In this document: piece by piece, positions 33,383 to 42,914 of the stretch
Numbering within the stretch: the stretch's first letter is position 1
Layout of the letters: the number at the start of each line of letters is the position of its first letter
Source: Sediminibacterium sp.
Lineage (GTDB): Bacteria > Bacteroidota > Bacteroidia > Chitinophagales > Chitinophagaceae
Direction: 5' to 3'
Assembly: GCF_030695065.1 (NCBI RefSeq)
Contig: NZ_JAUYTR010000016.1
Location: 310,001-374,000 of the forward strand
DNA: 64,000 nt
Made by a program: the position numbers and the translations under genes
The notes under the pieces: generated by a model
What the model saw: only the letters and a program-made list of their open reading frames with translations
What the model was told of the DNA's origin: nothing
Database searches by the model: none

Positions 33383-35082
33383 TAATTCATTTTAATCTGT
33401 ACTTCTTTTCTTCCGTTAATGCCAATGTAAAAATAGTTCTCTAAATCTTCTAATTGTAAATTGGCTCCTTGTTTAGAAGTTAAACGAATCGTTTGCCAAA
33501 TATTCACTTTTGGCTTCAACACCAATAAACCATTATTTGTTTTCACTTGCAGTGGCATATAAAAGTTTTTAACTGCATTAGAATACCTATAGCTTAGTGT
33601 TTTGCCATCTACAGACAATTTATAATCAAATGAAGGTATTTGAGTTGTAGTAAGGTATTGGGTAAATATTCCTTTAACTGAATACCCTGCAAACAAGGAA
33701 ATTTCTTTTTCTATCATGGTTGTTGTAACAATTTGATGATAGAATTTTTTATTGAGATGGCGCAACAGCTGCCTGAATTTTTCATCGTTGTTCATAGACA
33801 TTCTAATACTATGTAACATAGCAGATGCTTTTGGATACATATCTCCACTGCCTGTATTGTGTACATTGTAGGTTCCTAGTATTGGTTTATCGTTGCGGAT
33901 ATTTTTTCTGGCTCCTTTATTGTATGCTGAGCCTGCTTCTTTCCCGCTTAACCATTGCGTAAACAAAGTTTCAGAATAATTGGTAAACCCCTCATGAATC
34001 CACATGTCGGCAATATCTTTTGAAGTGATATTATTTCCAAACCATTCATGTCCACTCTCATGCACTACAATAAAGTCCCATTTTAATCCCCAACCTGTTC
34101 CAGACAAATCTCTTCCTAAATAGCCATTCATGTATTTGTTTCCATATGCCACATTGCTCTGGTGCTCCATACCCAAGTAGGGCACTTCTACCAATTTAAA
34201 TCCATCTTTATAAAATGGATATTTCCCAAACCAATGTTCAAAACATTCCAACATAGGTTTTACTTGGGCAAATTGTTTTTCGGCTCCATGTTTATTTTGT
34301 GGCAATACATAGTAATCTAAACTCAACTTTCCAGCTTCCCCATTAAACTCATCATGTAGATGAATATATTTTCCAATATTCATACTCACGCTATAATTAT
34401 TAATGGGTTCATTTACCTGCCATACCCATGTTTTTGTTGCATCTTCATGTTGAATGGTATTAATTAATCTACCATTGGAAACATTCATTAAGGTATCAGG
34501 AACCCTAACAGAAATGGTTACTCCTTTTTCTGGTTCATCATATTGATGGTCTTTACAAGGCCACCAAACACTTGCACCCAAGCCTTGACAGGAAGTGGCT
34601 ACAAATGGATTACCCAATTCGTCTTTCGCCCAACTAATGCCACCATCCCACGGGGCTCTTATGGCAGCTCTCGGCACTCCATGATAATATACCTGTACCA
34701 ATCCCTCCGTATTGGCTTGTAAATTATTGGGCATATTAACCATTGCAACGTTGCCTTCTCTGTTAAATGTTAAATGCTGCTTGGATTTGCCTAAATAAAA
34801 GATACTGTCTATTACCAAAGGTTGCTGCAAATCAATTTGCATACGTTTCCCTTTGGTCAAAACTTTGAATTGGATGTCTACTATCCCTTGTATCGTTTTG
34901 TCAACCAAATTGGGCCTTACTTGAATATCGTAGTGCAACAAATTCCACCAGGCTCTTTCTGGGGTAATGGATCCCCTTAATGTGTCGGCCTTGGTAAATA
35001 AGTTAGTGTCTGCTTTTTGCGCCATTATAGACAATGGTAGCAAAAGCAGAAGACTCATCTTTAGCAAAGGTTTTTGATTCAT
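33382..35082 (-). CDS. M1 family metallopeptidase, secreted
   Basis: VVHESGHEWFGNNITSKDIADMWIHEGFTNYSE (HExxH + E). Confidence 0.92.
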   Translation of the reverse strand: MNQKPLLKMSLLLLLPLSIMAQKADTNLFTKADTLRGSITPERAWWNLLHYDIQVRPNLVDKTIQGIVDIQFKVLTKGKRMQIDLQQPLVIDSIFYLGKSKQHLTFNREGNVAMVNMPNNLQANTEGLVQVYYHGVPRAAIRAPWDGGISWAKDELGNPFVATSCQGLGASVWWPCKDHQYDEPEKGVTISVRVPDTLMNVSNGRLINTIQHEDATKTWVWQVNEPINNYSVSMNIGKYIHLHDEFNGEAGKLSLDYYVLPQNKHGAEKQFAQVKPMLECFEHWFGKYPFYKDGFKLVEVPYLGMEHQSNVAYGNKYMNGYLGRDLSGTGWGLKWDFIVVHESGHEWFGNNITSKDIADMWIHEGFTNYSETLFTQWLSGKEAGSAYNKGARKNIRNDKPILGTYNVHNTGSGDMYPKASAMLHSIRMSMNNDEKFRQLLRHLNKKFYHQIVTTTMIEKEISLFAGYSVKGIFTQYLTTTQIPSFDYKLSVDGKTLSYRYSNAVKNFYMPLQVKTNNGLLVLKPKVNIWQTIRLTSKQGANLQLEDLENYFYIGINGRKEVQIKMN

Positions 35083-35115
35083 TTGCTAAATGTAGCATAT
35101 TCATCAAAAGAAAGT

Positions 35116-35772
35116 TTATTGCTTCTTTAATTTGTCTTTGAAGACTTTTTCAAATTTCTCTAGCTTGGGCGCAATTACAAAACGGCAATACCCTTGGTTT
35201 TGATTATTGTTATAATAATTCTGGTGGTAATTTTCTGCAGGATAAAAGTTTTTAAATGGTTCAATAATGGTAACAATAGGTTTTGCCCATGCACCACTCT
35301 TATCTAAGGCAGCTTTGTATTTCTCCGCTTTTTGCTTTTGTTCGGCATTGTGGTAATATATGGCCGAACGATATTGTGGCCCAATATCATTGCCTTGCTG
35401 ATCCATTGTAGTTGGGTCATGGGTTTTCCAAAACACTTCCAACAATTCGTCGTAGCTAATTTCGTTTGGATCAAAAACAATTCTAGCCAATTCTATATGA
35501 CCAGTATTTTTATCACATACTTGTTCATAAGTGGGGTTTTCAACAAATCCGCCACCGTACCCACTCAAAACCTCTTTTACTCCTTTTAAACGCTGAAAAA
35601 ACGCTTCTGTACACCAGAAACAACCTTCTCCAAATGTTGCAGTGTCTGTTATTATATTCATTAAATTGGGTTTAGGGTTCAATTTTAAAGCTGCTTTATT
35701 GGGATCTTCTGCTGCTGCGCAAGAAAGCAACCACATTGTTAGGGTAAGGGCAAATAGGTAGTTCTTTTTCAT
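35116..35772 (-). CDS. msrA: Peptide-methionine (S)-S-oxide reductase MsrA, putative lipoprotein
   Basis: FGEGCFWCTEAFFQRLKGVKEVLSGYGGG; LLSCAAAE lipobox. Confidence 0.95.
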   Translation of the reverse strand: MKKNYLFALTLTMWLLSCAAAEDPNKAALKLNPKPNLMNIITDTATFGEGCFWCTEAFFQRLKGVKEVLSGYGGGFVENPTYEQVCDKNTGHIELARIVFDPNEISYDELLEVFWKTHDPTTMDQQGNDIGPQYRSAIYYHNAEQKQKAEKYKAALDKSGAWAKPIVTIIEPFKNFYPAENYHQNYYNNNQNQGYCRFVIAPKLEKFEKVFKDKLKKQ

Positions 35773-35895
35773 AATGCTTTTCTAATCTACGGAATACTAC
35801 TACAAACAGTTTGGTATTTTTGTTGAATAAGTATCCACTTATATACGAAACAGTGTTATTTAAACGATATATACCTAAGAATTGATATTTTAAGA

Positions 35896-35903
35896 TAAAT
35901 TTG
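35896..35903 (+). promoter_or_regulatory. Putative -7 element TAAATTTG
   Basis: TAnnTTTG match 16 nt upstream of the ATG at 35920. Confidence 0.4.
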
Positions 35904-35919
35904 TGATACCGTAACCACT

Positions 35920-36429
35920 ATGAGTTTTCAGTCCCAATTTTGGAAGTACATGTCTCTACGCTTAGAGTCGCTGCTGCTGGCAATGCCGCTGTTGCTATTT
36001 TTTGCGCTATATCACTTCTACGACGCACTCAGCATTGACCCATATTTTGGGGTTTCGGTACCGTTTATTTTAAGCACAAATATTTTGATCTTCCATATTC
36101 CTATCTTCTTGATTCCTTATTTAATGCATCGTTTCATGCGAGATCAAGACAAAGGGCACGTATTAGTAAACTTTTTACACGTAGCACTCTCTATCTTTTT
36201 ATTGGTAGCACTTATGTTTACATATCAGGTAATACAACCTGGATCTCCAGATACAGGCACACCTATTTTTGATATGCCCGAAAATAAATTATGGATGGAA
36301 GCAACAATGGCTACCTATGTAATATTGGGGGCACAAGTATTATTACAAATTGCATTTATCTTTTATTCACTTACAGTGCTATTTCCTTCTAAACAAAAGC
36401 AACCCCTACCGAGTTATTCATTTAATTAG
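35920..36429 (+). CDS. Hypothetical membrane protein
   Basis: 169 aa, four predicted hydrophobic segments, preceded by TAnnTTTG. Confidence 0.65.
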   Translation: MSFQSQFWKYMSLRLESLLLAMPLLLFFALYHFYDALSIDPYFGVSVPFILSTNILIFHIPIFLIPYLMHRFMRDQDKGHVLVNFLHVALSIFLLVALMFTYQVIQPGSPDTGTPIFDMPENKLWMEATMATYVILGAQVLLQIAFIFYSLTVLFPSKQKQPLPSYSFN

Positions 36430-36440
36430 CTGGTTCAATG

Positions 36441-36448
36441 TAACTTTG
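36441..36448 (+). promoter_or_regulatory. Putative -7 element TAACTTTG
   Basis: TAnnTTTG match 19 nt upstream of the mutS2-like ATG at 36468. Confidence 0.4.
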
Positions 36449-36467
36449 CCAGCAGAAACTGGCTTTT

Positions 36468-38585
36468 ATGATGCGTTTGTACCCCGAATCGGCTTTAACA
36501 CAATTGGAATTTGACAAGGTAAAAGAATTGTTAAGCGCTTTGTGCAATACAGACTTTTCTAAAAACAAATCCAATCAACTTCGCATTCATACCCGAAAAG
36601 ATTTTATTGATAGAGAATTAAGACAAGCATTTGAATACAAATTAATTCTGCAACAACAGCAATATTTTCCTGCAGATTTTACAGCTAATATATCCAAAGA
36701 CATTAAACTCTTGTCTATCCCCGGTGCTTTACTAGTAGGGGAGCAGTGGATGATGATAAAAAAACTAACGGAAAGCATGGGCACTGTTTTTCGTTGGTTC
36801 GATAATGAACGCCGCATGGCATTTCCAGCACTAACGCAGGTTTTAAGCGACAGTTATTACGAGAAGTTGATTGTAGAAATGATTAATGAAGTTTTAGATG
36901 ATGCTGGTGTTGTGTTAGATAATGCTTCCCCTGAATTGCAGAAAATTCGAATGAACTTGTATAAAAAAAGAAATGAGCTACGCAGGGTATTCGAAAAAAT
37001 GGTACAGAAAATGGCCAAAGCAGGCTATACTGCAGATATTGATGAAAGCTTTAGTAACGGGAGAAGAGTAGTAGCGGTTTTTTCGGAATATAAAAGACAG
37101 GTTAAGGGTATTTTACATGGAGAAAGTGACAGCCGTAAAACAGCATTTATTGAACCTGAGGAAACCATTGAGCTCAATAACGATGTATTTGCCTTAGAGA
37201 ATGAAGAAATTAAAGAAGTGCAAAAAATACTACGTGCGCTTACTGCAAAACTTTCCGTTTATGCTCCATTACTTCAACAATACATTCAAATTATTGGAGA
37301 ATATGATTTTATAAGGGCCAAAGCCAAACTGGCCATTAATATGAATGCCAATTTGCCCAATGTATTAGATAAGGCAGTGGTGCAATTAATTGACGCTTAT
37401 CATCCATTGTTGTATTTATACAATAAAGACTCTGGCAAAAAAACCATCCCCGTTTCTATACACTTAGACGACAAGAATAGAATACTGGTTATAAGTGGCC
37501 CTAACGCTGGGGGAAAAACAGTGACCATGAAAACCATTGGCCTTAATCAAATGATGTTGCAAAGCGGTTTATTGGTTCCTGTACATCCTGATTCGCAAAT
37601 GGGTATTTTTAAACAATTATATATTCATATTGGCGATACCCAAAGTTTGCAATTTGAGTTGAGTACCTATTCTAGTCATTTGATGCATATGAAGCATTTT
37701 ATGGAGAATGCGAATGGGAAAACATTATTTTTTATAGATGAATTAGGATCTGGATCAGACCCTAATTTGGGAGGAGCTTTCGCTGAAGTAATTATGGAAG
37801 AATTGGGGCGTAAGCACTCATTCGGGGTAGTTACTACGCATTATTTGAATTTAAAAGTAATGGCCAATCATACCCAAGGTATTTTAAATGGTGCCATGCA
37901 GTTTGATGAAGTGAACCTTCAGCCGATGTATAAACTAATCATAGGTAAGCCTGGTAGTTCTTACACATTTGCCATTGCAGAAAGAATTGGCTTACCTAAA
38001 AATTTAATTAATCGAGCCAGAAAATTAGTAGAGGAAGACCATTTTAAATTAGACCGCTTACTCAATAGAACCGAACAAGACTTACAGCATTTAGAGAAAG
38101 AGAAGAAAGACTTAAATCGTTTGATGAAAGAGAATGAACGCTTGAAAAAAGAAATGGAGCAAGTGATGAATAAAGAGCGCCATACTCAACAAGTTGAATT
38201 ACTCAAAAATCAAAATAAGATTACCGAAGAACGATTGCATTACTTAAAAGATATGGAGCGTAAGTTGAAACAAATTGTATTAGATTGGAAAAAATCGGAG
38301 AACAAAAATGAAGTCATCAAAAACCTTCAAAACCTCTTATTTAAACAAAAAGAAACGATTGTAGTTAACAAACTGGCTAAAAAAGTAGACAAAAAATACA
38401 AGGAATTAAATACGCTTGTAGAGATAGGCACTTTGGTAAAATTAAAAAAGAATTACCAAGTTGGAGAAGTAAAAGAAATCCGAGGAAAGCGGGCCATTGT
38501 TCAAATTGGTGCATTGCCCATTAATGTTGAGCTGGTAGATTTAATTCCAGTAGAGAAAATACCTGAACCAGCACCCAATAGTTAA
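36468..38585 (+). CDS. MutS2-like ATPase lacking a recognisable C-terminal Smr domain
   Basis: VISGPNAGGKTVTMKTIGLNQMMLQSG Walker A, FFIDELGSGSDPNLGGAFAEVIMEEL Walker B; coiled coil follows; ends in a small basic/KOW-like segment. Confidence 0.88.
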   Translation: MMRLYPESALTQLEFDKVKELLSALCNTDFSKNKSNQLRIHTRKDFIDRELRQAFEYKLILQQQQYFPADFTANISKDIKLLSIPGALLVGEQWMMIKKLTESMGTVFRWFDNERRMAFPALTQVLSDSYYEKLIVEMINEVLDDAGVVLDNASPELQKIRMNLYKKRNELRRVFEKMVQKMAKAGYTADIDESFSNGRRVVAVFSEYKRQVKGILHGESDSRKTAFIEPEETIELNNDVFALENEEIKEVQKILRALTAKLSVYAPLLQQYIQIIGEYDFIRAKAKLAINMNANLPNVLDKAVVQLIDAYHPLLYLYNKDSGKKTIPVSIHLDDKNRILVISGPNAGGKTVTMKTIGLNQMMLQSGLLVPVHPDSQMGIFKQLYIHIGDTQSLQFELSTYSSHLMHMKHFMENANGKTLFFIDELGSGSDPNLGGAFAEVIMEELGRKHSFGVVTTHYLNLKVMANHTQGILNGAMQFDEVNLQPMYKLIIGKPGSSYTFAIAERIGLPKNLINRARKLVEEDHFKLDRLLNRTEQDLQHLEKEKKDLNRLMKENERLKKEMEQVMNKERHTQQVELLKNQNKITEERLHYLKDMERKLKQIVLDWKKSENKNEVIKNLQNLLFKQKETIVVNKLAKKVDKKYKELNTLVEIGTLVKLKKNYQVGEVKEIRGKRAIVQIGALPINVELVDLIPVEKIPEPAPNS

Positions 38586-38619
38586 AATGAATCTGTATTT
38601 TACAGACTGAATTTTTGCT

Positions 38620-40548
38620 GTGAAATATTGTTTTTTTATTTTTTCCTTATTCATCAATCTTAGTGCGAATGCACAACTCTGTACAGGTAGTTTAGGAGAG
38701 CCTGTAGTCAATATCAGTTTCGGCAATAAAAATTCGGCTGCTGGGCCTTTAAGACCAGGTGTAACCAATTTAGGTTATGCAGCCACAGGGTGCCCAAACG
38801 ACGGCAACTATACCATCTCCAATGCTGCTTTAGGTTGTTTTTCAAGTACTTGGCACGATATTAATAGAGATCATACTGGAGATGAAGATGGTCGATTTAT
38901 GTTGATTAATGCCACCAATGCACCCAGTGTGTTTTTTGTTGATACCATTACGGGGCTTTGTGGCAATACCAGTTATGAGTTTGGCGCATGGGTTGCCAAT
39001 GTGTTGAAACCATCGAGTTGTAATGGAAGTGGAACCAAACCCAACTTAACATTTACTATTGAAACCCTCTCGGGAACAGTGTTAGAATCGTACAACACAG
39101 GCAATATAAATGAAGACGCTATATTAACATTTAAACAATATGGATTCTTATTTAAGCCAGATATTAATACCACCACCATTGTTTTAAGAATTGCCAATAA
39201 TGCTGGAACAGGTTGTGGAAACGACCTTGCATTGGATGACATTACTTTCAGGCCATGTGGACCTGTAATGAGCGCCAGTATTGATGGGGTAGCTGGTTTT
39301 ACTAAAAATGTTTGCTTTAACAATCAAACCAATTTGAATTTAAATATGTCTGTTGGATCAGGTTATTTAAACCCAGTTTATCAATGGCAGTTGAGTACTA
39401 ATTTGGGGAATACTTGGAACGATATTTTAGGTGCAACTAGTACTAATTATATAAGGAACGGAACTTCTGTGGGCACTTTTCAATATCGATTAGTTGCCGG
39501 AGAATCTGCGTTTGCAAGTGTTGCATCATGTAAAACTGCTTCACTCCCTGTTACCATTAAAATAAATAATGAAGCGCCCAAGTTGGGCAACCAAACCATC
39601 AACCAATGTATTGGAGGAAGTATCAATTTTAATGGTGCTTCTGGATCAGGATCAAGCTTAACCTATCAATGGACTGGGCCAAACGGTTTTAGTGCGGCTA
39701 TTCGTGATCCAACCTTACCCAATATTCGTTTGGGAGACACAGGTAGATATATTGTTCAAGTTTCTACCAACGAAGGATGTTCTGCAAATGATACAATTAC
39801 CATAACAGCTTATAATGCAATCAATGGCTCTTATACTGGCAATAACCTAATTTGTTTAGGAGATAGTACATTACTATCAGCTGTTGGTGGTAGCCAATTT
39901 GAATGGTATAATAATACCCGTGCAATTGTTGGATCAAATAGTTTCTACTTAGCTAAACCAACTGATACCACCTCTTATCAATTATTGTTTAGAGATGCAA
40001 TGGGATGTTCAGATTCAATTAATATACCCGTGAAGGTGATTAAACCACCTGTGGTTGATGCTGGCCCAAATAGAAGCATTATGCAAGGAAATAGTACCGC
40101 TTTGTTGGGAAGTATTTCTGGACAAAACAATGGATTTGTTTGGTCGCCCCTAACCAATATATTGCAGCAAAATACATTAACTCCTTTGGTAAGTCCATTT
40201 AATACCACTACTTATACTTTAACCGCATATGGCCTTAACGGTTGTACAATAACATCAGATACGGCTCTAGTACGTGTATTCGTCAGCATTGCTCCTCCTA
40301 ATTCATTTTCTCCTAATGGAGATGGTATTCATGATATTTGGTTGGTACCAGGATTAGAAACCTATCCCTTTTCAGAATTGAGTATTTTTAACAGAGCAGG
40401 ACAAATCATGTTCCAAGCAAAACCATATGCAGAGGGTTGGGATGGAAAATACAAAGGCAAAGATGTTCCATCAGGCGTATATTATTATATCATCAATCGC
40501 GGCAACGGAGAAGCATTGTTGTCGGGCAGTATTTATTTAATTAAATAA
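38620..40548 (+). CDS. Secreted adhesin-like protein with Ig/PKD-like repeats and gliding-motility-associated C-terminal domain
   Basis: GTG start, signal peptide, C-terminal APPNSFSPNGDGIHDIWLVPGLETYPFSELSIFNRAGQIMFQAKPYAEGWDGKYKGKDVPSGVYYYII. Confidence 0.88.
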   Translation: MKYCFFIFSLFINLSANAQLCTGSLGEPVVNISFGNKNSAAGPLRPGVTNLGYAATGCPNDGNYTISNAALGCFSSTWHDINRDHTGDEDGRFMLINATNAPSVFFVDTITGLCGNTSYEFGAWVANVLKPSSCNGSGTKPNLTFTIETLSGTVLESYNTGNINEDAILTFKQYGFLFKPDINTTTIVLRIANNAGTGCGNDLALDDITFRPCGPVMSASIDGVAGFTKNVCFNNQTNLNLNMSVGSGYLNPVYQWQLSTNLGNTWNDILGATSTNYIRNGTSVGTFQYRLVAGESAFASVASCKTASLPVTIKINNEAPKLGNQTINQCIGGSINFNGASGSGSSLTYQWTGPNGFSAAIRDPTLPNIRLGDTGRYIVQVSTNEGCSANDTITITAYNAINGSYTGNNLICLGDSTLLSAVGGSQFEWYNNTRAIVGSNSFYLAKPTDTTSYQLLFRDAMGCSDSINIPVKVIKPPVVDAGPNRSIMQGNSTALLGSISGQNNGFVWSPLTNILQQNTLTPLVSPFNTTTYTLTAYGLNGCTITSDTALVRVFVSIAPPNSFSPNGDGIHDIWLVPGLETYPFSELSIFNRAGQIMFQAKPYAEGWDGKYKGKDVPSGVYYYIINRGNGEALLSGSIYLIK

Positions 40549-40551
40549 ACT

Positions 40552-41004
40552 ATGATTCTAGATTCAATTGATTGTTTACAAAACTATTCTAAGCTGCATC
40601 CACGATTTGCAAAAGCTATGGAATACATTACTGCAGCTAAATACAGCGAGTTAACCCCTGGTGAAATTAAATTGGATGGAGAAGATATTCGTGCCATTGT
40701 AATTCACGATCAATTAGTGAATGAAAAAGATTCTACCGATTATTTTGAATGTCATAATACTTACATAGATATTCAAATAGTGTATGAAGGAGTGGAGCGG
40801 GTAGGATGGAAGTCTCGAACCAATTGTATGTTTCCGCGTGGTGAATACAATGCCGAAAAAGACGTACTTTTTTATGAAGACAAACCTGAATTATTTTTTG
40901 AATTAAAGCCAGCTCATTTCACTATCTATTTTCCCAATGATGTGCATGCACCAATGATTGGAGAAGGGGTAATTAAGAAAATGGTGGTGAAAGTAAAGTT
41001 GTAG
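40552..41004 (+). CDS. YhcH/YjgK/YiaL family protein
   Basis: ECHNTYIDIQIVYEGVERVGW and FTIYFPNDVHAPMIGEG family motifs. Confidence 0.88.
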   Translation: MILDSIDCLQNYSKLHPRFAKAMEYITAAKYSELTPGEIKLDGEDIRAIVIHDQLVNEKDSTDYFECHNTYIDIQIVYEGVERVGWKSRTNCMFPRGEYNAEKDVLFYEDKPELFFELKPAHFTIYFPNDVHAPMIGEGVIKKMVVKVKL

Positions 41005-41028
41005 CTTTAGAATCAATAATACTTAAGC

Positions 41029-42549
41029 ATGAAGCACTCCATTTTGCTAGCACTATTGACCATTTTTATGGTATCAATAAATGCCCAACGTCCTAATATT
41101 GTTTTGATTGTTTCCGATGACCATTCTTATCAAACCATCAGCGCTTATGGCAGCAAGTACATGGAAACACCAAATATTGATCGAATTGCTAAAGAAGGAA
41201 TTCGATTTGATAAAGCTTATGTTACCAACAGTATTTGCGGCCCTAGTAGAGCAGTTATTTTAACTGGTAAATACAGCCACAAAAACGGATTTAAAGACAA
41301 CGCTAATTCTAGTTTTGATGGATCACAAAATACTTTCATTAAAGAATTAACCAAAACGGGTTATCAAACCGCATGGATAGGTAAATGGCATTTACAAACC
41401 AATCCTCAGGGGTTTTCTTATTGGCAAGTGCTGCCGGGTCAGGGTAGTTATTACAATCCCGATTTTTTGATGATGAATGGGGAAAGAAAAAGGGTAGAAG
41501 GGTATGTGTCTGATGTAGTAGAAGATGCGGCTGAAAAATGGTTGAGCGAGAGAGATACCAGCCAACCTTTTTGTTTAGTAATTGGTCATAAAAATACCCA
41601 TCGTACTTGGATGCCCGATACCAAAGATTTGCGTTTGTTTAATCAATCTTCATTCCCTCTACCTGCTAACTTTTACGACAGGTATGAAACCCGTGCAGCT
41701 GCTGCAGTACAAGACATGACAATTGATAAAACCATGCGAATGGGGTATGATTTGAAAATGTTTGATAGTAAAGAAGAAGAAGACAAAGAATTTTCAATTA
41801 AAAGAATGACTTCGGCTCAAAGACAAGCGTACATGTCTTTCTATGATTCTATTTATGCTGATTTTAAATCAAAAAAATTAAGTGGTAAAGCCTTGGTTGA
41901 ATGGAAATACCAGCGCTATATGCAAGACTATTTGGCAACAGCGGCTTCTTTGGATAGAAATATTGGCCGCACTTTAGATTATTTAGACAAACATCAATTG
42001 ACTAAAAATACCATTGTAATTTATGTGAGCGATCAAGGCTTTTATATGGGAGAACATGGTTGGTTCGATAAAAGATTTATGTATGAAGAATCTTTTAGAA
42101 CCCCTATGGTAATGCGTTATCCTGGTGTAGTAAAATCTGGAACTGTAAATAACCAAATGGTTATGAATCTAGACCTTGGCCCTACATTACTAGACGCTGC
42201 AGGTATTAAAGCACCTAGCGACATGCAGGGTAAATCATTTTTGCCTCTAGTAAAAGATGCTGCCAAAAAGGGAAGAAATGCCATGTATTATCACTATTAT
42301 GAAAATGGGGAACATTCGGTATCGCCTCATTTTGGTATAAGTACTGGTCGGTATAAATTAATTCGGTTTTATACCCGTGTAAATGGTTGGGAACTGTTTG
42401 ATTTGGAGAAAGACCCGAGTGAAATGCTTAACATTTATGGTAAAAAAGGCAATGAGAAAATTACTTCTGAATTAAAAAAACAATTGGCCCAGTTGATTGA
42501 GCAGTATGAAGATGTAGAAGCCAGGAAAATAATGGAAGCTGGGGATTAG
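41029..42549 (+). CDS. Sulfatase (type I formylglycine-dependent), secreted
   Basis: RPNIVLIVSDDHSYQTISAYG; CGPSRAVILTGKYSHKNG (C-x-P-S-R maturation motif). Confidence 0.93.
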   Translation: MKHSILLALLTIFMVSINAQRPNIVLIVSDDHSYQTISAYGSKYMETPNIDRIAKEGIRFDKAYVTNSICGPSRAVILTGKYSHKNGFKDNANSSFDGSQNTFIKELTKTGYQTAWIGKWHLQTNPQGFSYWQVLPGQGSYYNPDFLMMNGERKRVEGYVSDVVEDAAEKWLSERDTSQPFCLVIGHKNTHRTWMPDTKDLRLFNQSSFPLPANFYDRYETRAAAAVQDMTIDKTMRMGYDLKMFDSKEEEDKEFSIKRMTSAQRQAYMSFYDSIYADFKSKKLSGKALVEWKYQRYMQDYLATAASLDRNIGRTLDYLDKHQLTKNTIVIYVSDQGFYMGEHGWFDKRFMYEESFRTPMVMRYPGVVKSGTVNNQMVMNLDLGPTLLDAAGIKAPSDMQGKSFLPLVKDAAKKGRNAMYYHYYENGEHSVSPHFGISTGRYKLIRFYTRVNGWELFDLEKDPSEMLNIYGKKGNEKITSELKKQLAQLIEQYEDVEARKIMEAGD

Positions 42550-42618
42550 CTTCGCTCCACTTTCAGTGGGATTAGCTTCGCTCCCCATTTCATGGGATTA
42601 GCTTCGCTGATCCTAAAT
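42542..42618. repeat. Three-copy tandem repeat, period 26 bp, core GGGATTAGCTTCGCT(CC)
   Basis: Units begin at 42542, 42568 and 42594; the first 15 nt are identical in all three. Confidence 0.85.
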
Positions 42619-42628
42619 GGGGGAGGCA

Positions 42629-42755
42629 CAAAACAAACAGATGTCCGTTCGCTTTCAGCTCACTTTCATTTTTATTTAGTCCGCTTCGCAAAGCAAGCTT
42701 TGCTCGCTCCCTAAAACAAAAATGCCAGCCAATGGCTGGACATCTGTTTGTTTTG
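42629..42755. repeat. Nested inverted repeat next to the tRNA-Ser 3' end
   Basis: Perfect 18-nt arms CAAAACAAACAGATGTCC (42629-42646) and GGACATCTGTTTGTTTTG (42738-42755); internal arms ATTTTTATTTAG / CTAAAACAAAAAT and GCAAAGCaaGCTTTGC. Confidence 0.85.
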
Positions 42756-42756
42756 G

Positions 42757-42841
42757 CGGAGAGCTAGGGATTCGAACCCCAGGACCTGTTACAGTCAACA
42801 GTTTTCAAGACTGCCGCAATCGACCACTCTGCCAGCTCTCC
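42757..42841 (-). tRNA. tRNA-Ser (anticodon TGA)
   Basis: Reverse strand GGAGAGCTGGCAGAGTGGTCGATTGCGGCAGTCTTGAAAACTGTTGACTGTAACAGGTCCTGGGGTTCGAATCCCTAGCTCTCCG: 7-bp acceptor stem, CTTGAAA anticodon loop, long variable arm, GGTTCGAATCC T-loop. Confidence 0.95.
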
Positions 42842-42896
42842 GCGGCAAAAGTAAGGGCTGTATTTTTTTTATCCAAAACTTATTTTAATACAAGGT

Positions 42897-42904
42897 TATA
42901 TTTG
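42897..42904 (+). promoter_or_regulatory. Putative -7 element TATATTTG
   Basis: TAnnTTTG match just upstream of the ABC transporter start. Confidence 0.35.
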
Positions 42905-42914
42905 CAAAATAATT

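Noticed and set aside
42542-42618. Possible CRISPR array
   Set aside because: Only three units, period 26 with ~15-nt core and ~11-nt variable parts, no cas genes nearby; far too short for repeat-spacer structure.
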